Below, piece by piece: positions 34,919-46,832 of a DNA stretch of 60,905 nt. Source of the stretch: Lamprocystis purpurea DSM 4197 (GTDB lineage: Bacteria > Pseudomonadota > Gammaproteobacteria > Chromatiales > Chromatiaceae); the NCBI RefSeq assembly GCF_000379525.1, contig NZ_KB902512.1, forward strand, positions 1-60,905, read 5' to 3'. The notes beneath the pieces are model-generated. The model was not told where the DNA came from, ran no database searches, and worked only from the letters and a program-made list of their open reading frames with translations. Made by a program: the position numbers and the translations under genes. How positions within the stretch are numbered: position 1 is the first letter of the stretch; each line of letters opens with the position of its first letter.

Positions 34919-35330
34919 TCAATCCGGAACGCCCCCCATCTGCAACGCCTGCCGATAGCCGCGAATGGCGTCCGACGTGGTGGGCTGGTCGAGAAAGCGG
35001 GTCAGCAGTTCCAGATCCAGGCCCGGTAACACTTCGCCGGCGGTGACGGGAACATAGCGTTCACCGCGCAGACAATAGGGTTGCAGACGCCCGCGGCGCC
35101 AGTACCAGACCTCGGCAACGCCGAGCTTGCGGTCAATGTCGAGTTTGTCGATCCGTCCGGAAGTCCAGACCACTTCGACGGCCAGTTGCGGGCGGTCGGC
35201 GGGCGCGGTGCCGAACACCCAGCACTCGTCCGGCTCGGCCGCCCGCGTGCGGTCCCGTGACTTCAAGGTTGACGATCTGGTCATCGACCGGCCGATCGTC
35301 TCGCGCTTGATACTGGGCGTTGGTGTACAT
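34919..35330 (-). pseudogene. Uma2-family nuclease gene with internal deletion and frameshift
   Basis: An ATG at 35330 begins MYTNAQYQARDDRPVDDQIV, the N terminus of a Uma2 (DUF820) PD-(D/E)xK-like family. The frame then breaks. Another frame takes up TLKSRDRTRAAEPDECWVFG, PQLAVEVVWTSGRIDKLDID and WYWRRGRLQPYCLRGERY to a normal C terminus at 34919. About 70-80 residues between are missing. The core Asp/Glu-x-Lys elements (EPDECW, AVEVVW) remain but the product would be split. Uma2 genes are abundant in Chromatiaceae and cyanobacteria; another member starts at the right edge of the window. Confidence 0.75.
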
Positions 35331-35739
35331 GGCTTGGTTCTCTGAAGGCCCGCGATCCGAGTCTAGCGCGCCTGGACTGGTAACCCCGGGGCGACCGTTG
35401 GTGGCTTTGATCATCGTTGCGGCTATATTCTACGAGACCCAGCGCCCGACCTGGGAGAAGCCAGGCCCAACTCGGTAAAATCCAGGTGGAACTCGACGAA
35501 GCCAAGGCATCGACCGACCTGCGCAACGCGAGCCTAGGTGGCCTTGATCATCGTTTCGGCCAGCGACGGCCTGTCCGCAACTGGAGGTCGAGGCTTTAGC
35601 CGGTGGCGATTCCCGAGATCTCAAAGAAAATCAGTGGTGCCTGCGCGCCGGGCCGGCTAAAGCCTCGACCTCCGGTCGCCGGAACGATGACCAAGCCCGG
35701 GCGCGTCGGCTCAACCCCCTGCCTGATCGGAGACCTGTT
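35331..35739. other. Gene-free region with family B elements
   Basis: A solo family B-type end (TTTGATCATCGTTGCGGC) is at about 35406-35424 and a full B element at 35540-35698. Between them, 35425-35539 shows nothing recognisable. The promoter of the UbiA-like gene would have to be inside or after the B element. Confidence 0.5.
35540..35698. mobile_element. Palindromic element family B, copy 3
   Basis: Ends GGCCTTGATCATCGTTTCGG and its near-complement (to 35698). The inner arms, around CTGGAGGTCGAGGCTTTAGC and its complement, are different from those of the other B copies but again self-complementary. No flanking duplication is evident. Confidence 0.75.
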
Positions 35740-36612
35740 ATGAAGATCGCCTTGTCCACCGAGGACGCGCTGCAACTGGTCCGACTGCCCGCGACCTACG
35801 TGGTGTGGTCCAACATCCTTGCCGCGCATCTGATTGCCACCGGGGGCTGGCCGCACTGGTTGGTGCTGATCCCTCAACTCGCCGCCGGCACGGCGCTGTG
35901 CTGGTCTGGTGTGGTGCTGAAGGAGTGCTTTGCCCTGCGGCAGGGCGGTACGGGCGAACCCTCGGGTCTGCTGGCCTCCGGGCGGATCTCGGGTCAGGCG
36001 GCCTGGGTGCTGGGCGGCGGGCTCATGGTCCTGGGGCTGGCGTTCGCCGCGCTGGCCGGCGGGACCAGTCTGCGGATCGCGGTCGCGCTGGGGCTCGCCA
36101 TCGTCGCCTACCGCGGCTTTCTGCAAGACACCCTGCTGGGCTCAGTCTTTATGGGCGCGATTCACTACATGCAGTGGATGTTTGGCTTGACCGTGGCGGG
36201 GCTGGAGAGCGGGGCCCAGGCGCTGGCCGTGCCGGTGTTCCTTTATGTGGCGGCGCTCACGGTCCTGGTCGGGGCCCAGGCCAAGGGGGCGGCGCCGCAA
36301 ACCACCCGGATCGCGGGTGTGTTGTTCGGGCTTGCGGCCCTGGTGATCGTCGAGTTGGTGCTCGCGGGCCGCATGGAGCAGCCGCTGATCCTGGCCTTGG
36401 TGGCGCCGGCGGTGCTGGCCCTGGGGTATTGGCTGTGGCGTTTGACCGCGGACGGTAGTCCGGCGGCGGTGCAGAGCCTGGTCCAGCGACTGACCTTCGG
36501 CCTGATCCCGCTGGACGCGCTCTTGCTAGCCGGCAGCGGGCATTGGCTGGTGGCGCCGTTCTTGTTGTTGCTCCTGGTCCCCGGTTTCGTGTTCCGACCA
36601 TCACCTGAGTAA
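35740..36612 (+). CDS. UbiA-like integral membrane protein without the Asp motif
   Basis: 290 residues with about eight or nine membrane helices. The start (LSTEDALQLVRLPATYVVWS) and the segment ALCWSGVVLKECFALRQGGTGEPSG...LASGRIS follow the UbiA prenyltransferase layout, but where UbiA has NDxxDxxxD the sequence reads VLKECFALRQ, so the Mg/diphosphate-binding aspartates are absent. YRGFLQDTLLGSVFMGAIHY occupies the next conserved region. It may be a non-catalytic relative such as EboC-like proteins, or bind a different substrate. No ebo-type or quinone genes are adjacent. Confidence 0.7.
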   Translation: MKIALSTEDALQLVRLPATYVVWSNILAAHLIATGGWPHWLVLIPQLAAGTALCWSGVVLKECFALRQGGTGEPSGLLASGRISGQAAWVLGGGLMVLGLAFAALAGGTSLRIAVALGLAIVAYRGFLQDTLLGSVFMGAIHYMQWMFGLTVAGLESGAQALAVPVFLYVAALTVLVGAQAKGAAPQTTRIAGVLFGLAALVIVELVLAGRMEQPLILALVAPAVLALGYWLWRLTADGSPAAVQSLVQRLTFGLIPLDALLLAGSGHWLVAPFLLLLLVPGFVFRPSPE

Positions 36613-36662
36613 GGAACAAGCGCAACAGCGAATACAGTCACATCGTGGGGCGATGCTCCGGA

Positions 36663-37265
36663 TCAGGCTTGACGGCGCTTCTGCCGGAACACGTAGATCG
36701 CCAGGATCAAGGCGACGAAGAGGAGGACGCCGACCGTCACCAGGGGCAGGTTGTCCTGGATCAGGCGTTCATTGCCGCCGATGAAATAGCCCATGGCCGT
36801 GAGCACGGCGGACCACAGACCGGCCCCGAGCAGGGTATAGGTGCTGAAGGTCAGCAGGTTCATCCGGGTCAGCCCGGCGGGTAGTGAGATCAGGTGCCGG
36901 ATGCCGGGGATCAGGCGTCCGGTAAAGGTCGAAATGGCCCCGTGGCGCTCGAAGAACAGGTCGGTCTTGTGCAGCAGGGCGGGGCGCACGAAGAACCAGC
37001 GGCCATAGCGCTCCAGGAAGGGGCGCCCCACCCAGAGCGCGAAGGCGTAATTGACGCCGGCCCCCGCCAGGCTGCCCAGGGTGGAGGCGAGCCAGATCGC
37101 CAGGACATTCATTTTGCCCTGGTAGGCGAGATAGCCAGCCGGGATCAGCACCAATTCGCTCGGTACCGGCAGCACGGTGGACTCCAGCGCCATCAAGACG
37201 AAGATGCCCGGATAGCCCCAGCCGTTGACGGTGACCAGGATCCAATCGATAAATTCATGCAGCAT
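36663..37265 (-). CDS. DedA-family membrane protein
   Basis: 200 residues: IDWILVTVNGWGYPGIFVLM re-entrant region, then E-S-T-V-L-P-V-P-S-E-L (the DedA E-xxx-P-xP-xE motif), FLERYGRWFFVRPALL, FTGRLIPGIRHLISLPAGL (F/H-xxx-R-xx-P-xx-R motif) and a final helix. DedA proteins are proton-dependent lipid carrier flippases or scramblases, including undecaprenyl-phosphate recycling, in the inner membrane. The C terminus is basic (RQKRRQA). A single gene convergent with the UbiA-like gene. Confidence 0.92.
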   Translation of the reverse strand: MLHEFIDWILVTVNGWGYPGIFVLMALESTVLPVPSELVLIPAGYLAYQGKMNVLAIWLASTLGSLAGAGVNYAFALWVGRPFLERYGRWFFVRPALLHKTDLFFERHGAISTFTGRLIPGIRHLISLPAGLTRMNLLTFSTYTLLGAGLWSAVLTAMGYFIGGNERLIQDNLPLVTVGVLLFVALILAIYVFRQKRRQA

Positions 37266-37359
37266 GACGTAACCTGAGTGTCAATATGAGTCGCGCGAAG
37301 GATGCGCGTGATGGTCGCCGGTAGATACCTGCCGAGAATAGAGATAGCAATTCGGATAT

Positions 37360-37427
37360 ATCCACAGATGTCACAGATGTTCACAGATGTTCACAGATGA
37401 AGAAAAACATCTGTGACATCTGTGGAT
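37360..37427. repeat. Palindrome built of CACAGATG units
   Basis: Perfect 22-bp arms (ATCCACAGATGTCACAGATG plus TT at 37360-37381 and the complement at 37406-37427), with the 10-bp unit TTCACAGATG repeated in the loop. A related, less perfect palindrome lies at about 34818-34875. Sequences of this kind are common intergenic repeats, and may form hairpins after dedA. Confidence 0.8.
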
Positions 37428-37482
37428 GAAAGTTCTGGCCTTAGGCGACAGCGAAAGCTGGTCGGAACGATGACCAAGGTCA

Positions 37483-37622
37483 CTGCGGCGGACCTTGATC
37501 GTAATCCCGGCCAGCGGCGTGCGTAGTCAGGGCTTCCAGCCCTGACGGTGTCAGGCCAGGATGGCCTGACTACGCACCCGGCGAGCCCAAGTGGCCGGAA
37601 TCTCGATCGAGGCCCTGCGGCG
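37483..37622. mobile_element. Palindromic element family B, copy 4, with 8-bp target duplication
   Basis: Element 37491-37614 with ends GACCTTGATCGTAATCCCGG and GGAATCTCGATCGAGGCC. The perfect 8-bp repeat CTGCGGCG flanks it at 37483-37490 and 37615-37622. The inner palindrome is GTGCGTAGTCAGG...CCTGACTACGCAC. This is independent evidence that family B inserts with 8-bp duplication. Confidence 0.85.
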
Positions 37623-37721
37623 CACGCCGGCAACAACGAAGAGCGAGGCTCCATTCGCGGACAGTTTATTCGTGGATGGAGCTTTACTCTTGGGTCGACG
37701 ATCTGTTTTTATTACAAGCCT

Positions 37722-39386
<1,665 letters not shown>

Positions 39387-39625
39387 CTACATTGATGCGG
39401 CGCGGGCGGTCGGTCACGGCCGGGGTGCGCGACGGGCGCGGTGCCCCTGATCGTGAAGGCTGGATTGTAGCCGCTGCCGGGCGTGCGACAATACCCATTC
39501 CATTCTATTCCGGCGCCGGGAGCGCACGGCCGCAGCCGCGGCACGCCGATGCGCGGATGCCGATCCGCCGCGAGTGCACCCGAAAGTCAAAAAATGAATG
39601 ATTACTCAAGAGGTAACGAACCGAA

Positions 39626-42350
<2,725 letters not shown>

Positions 42351-42373
42351 TCCGGCCTTGCGGTCGATGCTCG

Positions 42374-42399
42374 AAAACCGGGCGAATGCCCGGTTTTTT
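42374..42399 (+). terminator. Rho-independent terminator after adk
   Basis: AAAACCGGGC-GAAT-GCCCGG followed by TTTTTT: a 10-bp stem, tetraloop and U-run, 24 bp after the adk stop. Confidence 0.92.
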
Positions 42400-42512
42400 C
42401 GTGCGCGACAGTTGTTTCAAGGTACCGAATTCGCTCAGAAAAACCCGGAAAACCGCGGTCTGCGCAGGATTCTGGTAGTATCTCCCGATATTTCACTACG
42501 CAGGTGGTTCCG

Positions 42513-42911
42513 ATGGCGGTTGTAGAACTGGACAAGCAGAGTTTCGAAGAGGCGATCAGCACCAACGACTTCGTGATCGTCGATTTCTGGGCGCCCTGGT
42601 GCGGTCCGTGCCGCTCCTTCGCCCCGATCTACGACAAGGTGTCCGCCGACTTCGGCGACATCGTTTTCGCCAAGGTCAACACCGAGGACGAGCAGGAGAT
42701 CGCGGTCCACTTTCAGATCCGGTCTATCCCGACCCTGATGATCTTTCGCGAGCAGGTCATCATTTTTTCTCAGGCCGGTGCGCTTCCGGAGAGCCAGTTT
42801 CGCGACCTGATCGGCAAGGCCAAGGCGCTGGACATGGCGGAGGTCAAACAGCAGATCGCCGCGGAGCAGGCCGCGCGCGGGGCTGGCGATCCGTCCGGCG
42901 GTTCGGCTTGA
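42513..42911 (+). CDS. Thioredoxin-family protein
   Basis: 132 residues from ATG 42513 (AGG 8 nt upstream; the GTG at 42504 lies inside that site). Thioredoxin fold with active site FWAPWCGPCRSFAPIYDKV and cis-Pro IRSIPTLMIF. The C-terminal extension of about 25 residues (KQQIAAEQAARGAGDPSGGS) is unlike TrxA. Cytoplasmic disulfide reductase; this type is common in sulfur-oxidising Chromatiaceae. The DUF1249 gene follows after 103 bp. Confidence 0.92.
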   Translation: MAVVELDKQSFEEAISTNDFVIVDFWAPWCGPCRSFAPIYDKVSADFGDIVFAKVNTEDEQEIAVHFQIRSIPTLMIFREQVIIFSQAGALPESQFRDLIGKAKALDMAEVKQQIAAEQAARGAGDPSGGSA

Positions 42912-43014
42912 GCGGCGTCTCGTCCGTGGTTCGCAAGCCGACGGCTCAGGCGGTGCCGACGCGGATCCGGCCGACTCAGCGCGTCGCTTCAGGCGTCCGG
43001 CGGTCTTAGGTCCC

Positions 43015-43563
43015 ATGCAAGCCGTCTTCTGTTCTCTGGACGAGTTGATTCAGTTGTCAGGGCGTCCGACCGTGGGCGACCTGATGACACTCTGCGAGGA
43101 AAATTACCGTCTGCTCGCGCGTCTTGCGCCTGATCTGAAAGACCAGCGGGGGCTGAGCGTCTCCCGCCGCAAGGGCAGTGTGGACCTCTACCTGACGATC
43201 GAGGAGCAGTCCCGCTATACCAGTCTCGCGCGGCTGACCCATTGGTTTCCCAACCCTGATCGGGGTTGGAGCGCTGCTTCGAGTTATGCCCAGGCCAGCG
43301 ATCTCGCTGGGTTCGGAGCCGACCCGGACGCACGTTTGCGGGTCTATCACGATGCCCGCCAGGTCGAGGTTCTGGATCTGCGGCAGACCGTTTTGCCGTT
43401 GCGTGCCCAATATCAGCCGCCGGCGCTCGATGCCAAGTGGAAGGCGAATCTGTTCCTCGGTAAATGGCTCGCCTTCTGTCTCCATCAGGGGCATTGCTTC
43501 GGTCCCGGTTTCGACGATCTGTCCCTGCCCGAGGATGGCGGCCGGCTGTATACGCTGACCTGA
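43015..43563 (+). CDS. DUF1249-family protein (YqiB-like)
   Basis: 182 residues. Conserved blocks of the family are visible: CEENYRLLARLAPDL, VDLYLTIEEQSRYTSLARLT, DARLRVYHDARQVEVLD and NLFLGKWLAFCLHQGHCF. No signal or membrane segment. E. coli YqiB lies next to cpdA (cAMP phosphodiesterase), but its function is unknown. Here it is 11 bp upstream of a c-di-GMP-type signalling gene, so an operon link with second-messenger signalling is possible. Confidence 0.85.
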   Translation: MQAVFCSLDELIQLSGRPTVGDLMTLCEENYRLLARLAPDLKDQRGLSVSRRKGSVDLYLTIEEQSRYTSLARLTHWFPNPDRGWSAASSYAQASDLAGFGADPDARLRVYHDARQVEVLDLRQTVLPLRAQYQPPALDAKWKANLFLGKWLAFCLHQGHCFGPGFDDLSLPEDGGRLYTLT

Positions 43564-43574
43564 GCCGCTTCAGG

Positions 43575-45605
43575 ATGAATCACCCGAACCCCACCCGGCC
43601 GACCCGCGGCACCATCCTCCTGCTGTCCCGCGACACGGCCTTGATCGCGGCCCTGGGTCCGCAGCTGAGCACCTTCGGTTTTCGCAGTGAGGTCCACGGG
43701 GAGCCGGACGCGCTGCGTCGGCGGCTCGCGGCTCCGGTGGATCCGGATCTGCCCGAGCACCCCCTGGTCTTGCTGCTGGTCGATTTGCGGGCCTTGGCCG
43801 ATCCTGCGGAATTGACGCGCTTGGCTGGTGATCACGCCGACGACGCGGGTCGCTGCCTGCCGCTGGTCTGTCTGGGTGAGGAGGACGCGCTTGCGCAGCG
43901 GCTGGCGGCCATGCGCGCCGGGGCGGCGGTCTGCCTGTCGGCGACCCTCGGGCCGGCAGCGCTTGCCGCGCGGGTGGCGTCCCTGGTCGCGCTGCCGGAC
44001 GGGGGGCCGGAGCGGGTGCTGGTGGTGGATGATCAGCCGGTGGCGGCCCTCTTCGCGGCGCGGGTGCTGGAGCACGCCGGTCTGGTCGTCGAGCGCGTCC
44101 ACGACCCGCTGGAAGTCCTCGCCGCCTTGGAGCGCTTTGCGCCGAACCTTATCCTGATGGATCTGCATATGCCCGGCGTCAACGGCATCGAGTTGACTGG
44201 CGTCATCCGCGGACAGGAGCGGTTTGCCGATTTGCCGATCCTGTTTCTCTCCGGGGAACTCGACCCCGGCCGGCAGTTGGATGCGCTGCGCATCGGCGGG
44301 GATGATTTTCTGGCGAAACCGGTCTCACCGCAGCGGCTGGTGGCGCGTGTGCGTGAACGGCTGGTGCGTGCGCGCCATCGATTGGTGCGCGAGTCCGTCA
44401 GTGAGCAGTCCGCCGCGGGGCTGGCCGGGCGGGAGCGCCTCTTCACGCGGATCGACCGCCTGCTGCGTGCCGGATCGCCGACGCACTGGGCCTTGCTCTA
44501 TTTCGAACAGCCGGGGGATGAATCGGTGATGACGCGGCTGGGCGCGGCGGTCTCCGCGCGGCTGGGGGAGGAGGCTCCGGCGGCCCGCGTCGGCGAGCAC
44601 GGCGTCGCCGCCCTCCTGTCGGGCGGCGATGAGGGCGCCCTTGCGATGCGGGCCGAGACGCTGGCGCAGGGTGTCCAGCAGGACCTGGCGGCGGATGCCG
44701 CGGTCGCTGACCGCGGGGTCGGCTGGTGCCCGGTGGCCCGAAGCGGCGGGGAAGCCGTCACCCTGGTCTCGCGGGCGCGCAAGGCCGCGCGCCTGAGTCT
44801 GCACCGCGGTCAGCGTCGGGTCGAGTGCTATGCGTCGGCGCCGCTGGCCCAGGTCGCCGCCGCGCAGCGCAGTCCGTTGCTGGAAGCCGTCGCGGCTGGT
44901 CGCTTCCAGCTCCTGTTCCAACCCATGGTGCCGCTGCGTTCGGCGCCGAGCGAGCGCTACGAGGCGACCCTGAGGCTCAACGCGCCCGATGGCGAACTCC
45001 TGGCGCCGAGCGCGTTTGCGCCCCTGGCGCTGCGGGCCGGGCAGGCGGCCACGATCGATCGCTGGCTGTTGGGCGCGGGTCTGGACGCGCTCGGCATCCG
45101 TCGTGAGGCGGGTCGGCCGGTGGAGTTGTTTCTGCATCAATCCCTTGCGGGCGCGGCCGATCCGGCTTGGGTCGTTGGCCTGCGGGACGCGATCAGCGCC
45201 CGCAATCTGATCGCGTTCCGCCCGATCATCCAGTTTCAGATCGCGGATGCGGATCGCCACCTGGATCTGGCGGTCAGCCGGTCCGGCCAATTAGAGCAGC
45301 TCGGCATCCGTCTGTGCCTCAATGGAATGACGGCAAGCGAACGCGGCGAGCGGGTGCTCGACCGGCTACCCGCCGCCTTCGTCCGTCTGGCCCGAGAGGC
45401 GGCACACGGGCTGCAGGGAGCGCAGCTCGCGGCCTTGGTCGGCCGTATCCATGAACGCCAGGCGCTGGCGATCGCCACCGGGGTGGAGGGGCCGGACATC
45501 ATCGCCCGGCTGTTTCGCGCCGGGGTGGATCTGATCCAGGGGACTTATGTCCAACCGCCCGCCGAGTCCATGGAATTCGACTTCGCGGCGCTGGAAGCCG
45601 GATAG
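43575..45605 (+). CDS. FimX-like receiver / degenerate GGDEF / degenerate EAL protein
   Basis: 676 residues. An N-terminal receiver-like domain lacking the Asp (about 10-135) is followed by a canonical receiver (VVDDQPVAAL, phospho-Asp in LILMDLHMPG, Lys in FLAKPVS, about 138-265). Then comes a GGDEF-like region without GGDEF (about 275-430), and an EAL domain starting FQLLFQPMVPLRS with YEATLRL in place of EALLR. The later metal and catalytic positions are also lost (LCLNGMTAS instead of DDFG). Such domains, as in FimX, bind c-di-GMP without hydrolysing it. FimX controls type IV pili; a pilin gene is in this window at 58911. Confidence 0.8.
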   Translation: MNHPNPTRPTRGTILLLSRDTALIAALGPQLSTFGFRSEVHGEPDALRRRLAAPVDPDLPEHPLVLLLVDLRALADPAELTRLAGDHADDAGRCLPLVCLGEEDALAQRLAAMRAGAAVCLSATLGPAALAARVASLVALPDGGPERVLVVDDQPVAALFAARVLEHAGLVVERVHDPLEVLAALERFAPNLILMDLHMPGVNGIELTGVIRGQERFADLPILFLSGELDPGRQLDALRIGGDDFLAKPVSPQRLVARVRERLVRARHRLVRESVSEQSAAGLAGRERLFTRIDRLLRAGSPTHWALLYFEQPGDESVMTRLGAAVSARLGEEAPAARVGEHGVAALLSGGDEGALAMRAETLAQGVQQDLAADAAVADRGVGWCPVARSGGEAVTLVSRARKAARLSLHRGQRRVECYASAPLAQVAAAQRSPLLEAVAAGRFQLLFQPMVPLRSAPSERYEATLRLNAPDGELLAPSAFAPLALRAGQAATIDRWLLGAGLDALGIRREAGRPVELFLHQSLAGAADPAWVVGLRDAISARNLIAFRPIIQFQIADADRHLDLAVSRSGQLEQLGIRLCLNGMTASERGERVLDRLPAAFVRLAREAAHGLQGAQLAALVGRIHERQALAIATGVEGPDIIARLFRAGVDLIQGTYVQPPAESMEFDFAALEAG

Positions 45606-45620
45606 GGCGTGGTGCCCCGG

Positions 45621-46409
45621 TCATTCCGGCCTCAGCGGTTCGCCGGCCGTGCGCTTGGCGTCCGTTTCGGTCGGGGGTTTCGGTGCCGACTCGCCAGGCT
45701 GGTCTGACGGCTCCAGAGGCTCGATCACCAGTTCGACCCGCCGGTTGCGTTCGCGCTCCTGGCGGGTGGGTGTGCGTTTGCCGGTGGCGGCCAGGGGCGC
45801 CGCCTCGCCGCGGCCGACCGGGGTCAGGCGTTCGGCGGCGACGCCGCGACCGACCAGATACTGCTTGACCGCATCGGCCGCCCGCTGGGACAGTCGCAGA
45901 TTGTAGCCCGCGTCACCCTGGTCATCGGTGTGTACGATGATCTTCACCCGGGTCCGCGGGTTGTCCGCGAATAGCCCGGCGAGTGCATCCAGCGTGCGCT
46001 TGGCCTTGGGACCGACCTGATCTCCCTTGCCCTCGAAGGGGATCCGGTTGGTCAGATTGACCTCCACGTGGGTGCGCTTGTTGACCGGAGCGAAGCGCAA
46101 ATCCTCCAGTCCCAGGGCGACCAGTCCGACGGGCTCGCTCACGTAATGCTTGAGTTGTGCCTGTCGCTGGGTGCGCAAGCTGATTCCCAGAACGCCGGGG
46201 CCCTGTTCGAAGGCGCCGACGGAACCCGGCGCGGGCTCCGGCCGCTCCGTCGGCTCGGCGGGTCCGCTTGGCGCGGCAGCGTCGGTTGTTATGCTTGCCG
46301 CGGGCTTGGGGGCCTCCTGGGCCGGCGACGGGACCGGTCCCGCCTGGGCGTAAAGTGGAGCCGGCATCGCCGCACCCAGCGTGAGGGCGAGGGTGCAGCG
46401 CCGGACCAT
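45621..46409 (-). CDS. OmpA-family peptidoglycan-binding protein
   Basis: About 262 residues taken from MVRRCTLALTLGAAMPAPLY, a signal peptide; earlier in-frame ATGs (46475, 46553) would add an unusual leader. A Pro/Ala-rich linker follows. The C-terminal OmpA domain (about 130-240) has TNRIPFEGKGDQVGPKAKRT, VKIIVHTDDQGDAGYNLRLS and RRVELVIEPL, with the Asp and Arg that bind diaminopimelate. It would tether the envelope to peptidoglycan. Convergent with the FimX-like gene. Confidence 0.85.
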   Translation of the reverse strand: MVRRCTLALTLGAAMPAPLYAQAGPVPSPAQEAPKPAASITTDAAAPSGPAEPTERPEPAPGSVGAFEQGPGVLGISLRTQRQAQLKHYVSEPVGLVALGLEDLRFAPVNKRTHVEVNLTNRIPFEGKGDQVGPKAKRTLDALAGLFADNPRTRVKIIVHTDDQGDAGYNLRLSQRAADAVKQYLVGRGVAAERLTPVGRGEAAPLAATGKRTPTRQERERNRRVELVIEPLEPSDQPGESAPKPPTETDAKRTAGEPLRPE

Positions 46410-46832
46410 CGCGGCGATGGAGCGGTGCCGGCCCTTGATCAAGTCGGGTAGCCACCATATGGTGTATGACACCATGGGCGCATTCACGTATCGGGTCCTC
46501 GTGTCAGTGGCGTCCAGGTTCGGCAGGTGCCGCGTGCCGCGGTCTTGAGTCATCGCGCTACCGTCCGTTCTTCTTCGTAGGGTCTGTCTTGATTGCGCCC
46601 GCCGCCGACTGGGTCGCCGGATGTGTCCGGGCGGTCGCTGCCGCGTAACGGGCAGGAATTCTCACCAGGCGGAAGCATCTGATCCGACCTGGCGCGGTAA
46701 CATACCCCCTTTCCCGGCCGGATGCTGACATCTATCAGCCGACAAACTGTTCGATATCTGTCGCGACAGTGGTTGGCGCTGTTGGTTTCACCTCCCGGCT
46801 GACCTGTTTGCCCGAGTGGTCTCCCGCGCACC
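46410..46832. other. Divergent region between the OmpA-family gene and hrpA
   Basis: Part of this (46410-46553) is open in the ompA frame and may be coding if an earlier start is used. 46554-46832 shows no gene or repeat; it should contain both promoters. A weak match to the ops core (GGTAGCGC on the minus strand near 46560) is not convincing. Confidence 0.4.

Larger units (their letters stand above)
37266..37721. other. Gene-free region with palindromes
   Basis: Holds the CACAGATG palindrome (37360-37427), a solo family B right end (37460-37481), and family B copy 4 with its target duplication (37483-37622). The remaining 37623-37721 shows nothing. Confidence 0.6.

Noticed and set aside
34762-37481. 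Composite mobile segment bounded by solo family B ends carrying the Uma2, UbiA-like and DedA genes
   Set aside because: The ends at 34762-34783 and 37460-37481 are roughly complementary, but the 8-bp flanks (AGTTGAGC and ACTGCGGC) match only at chance level and DedA is a normal chromosomal gene.
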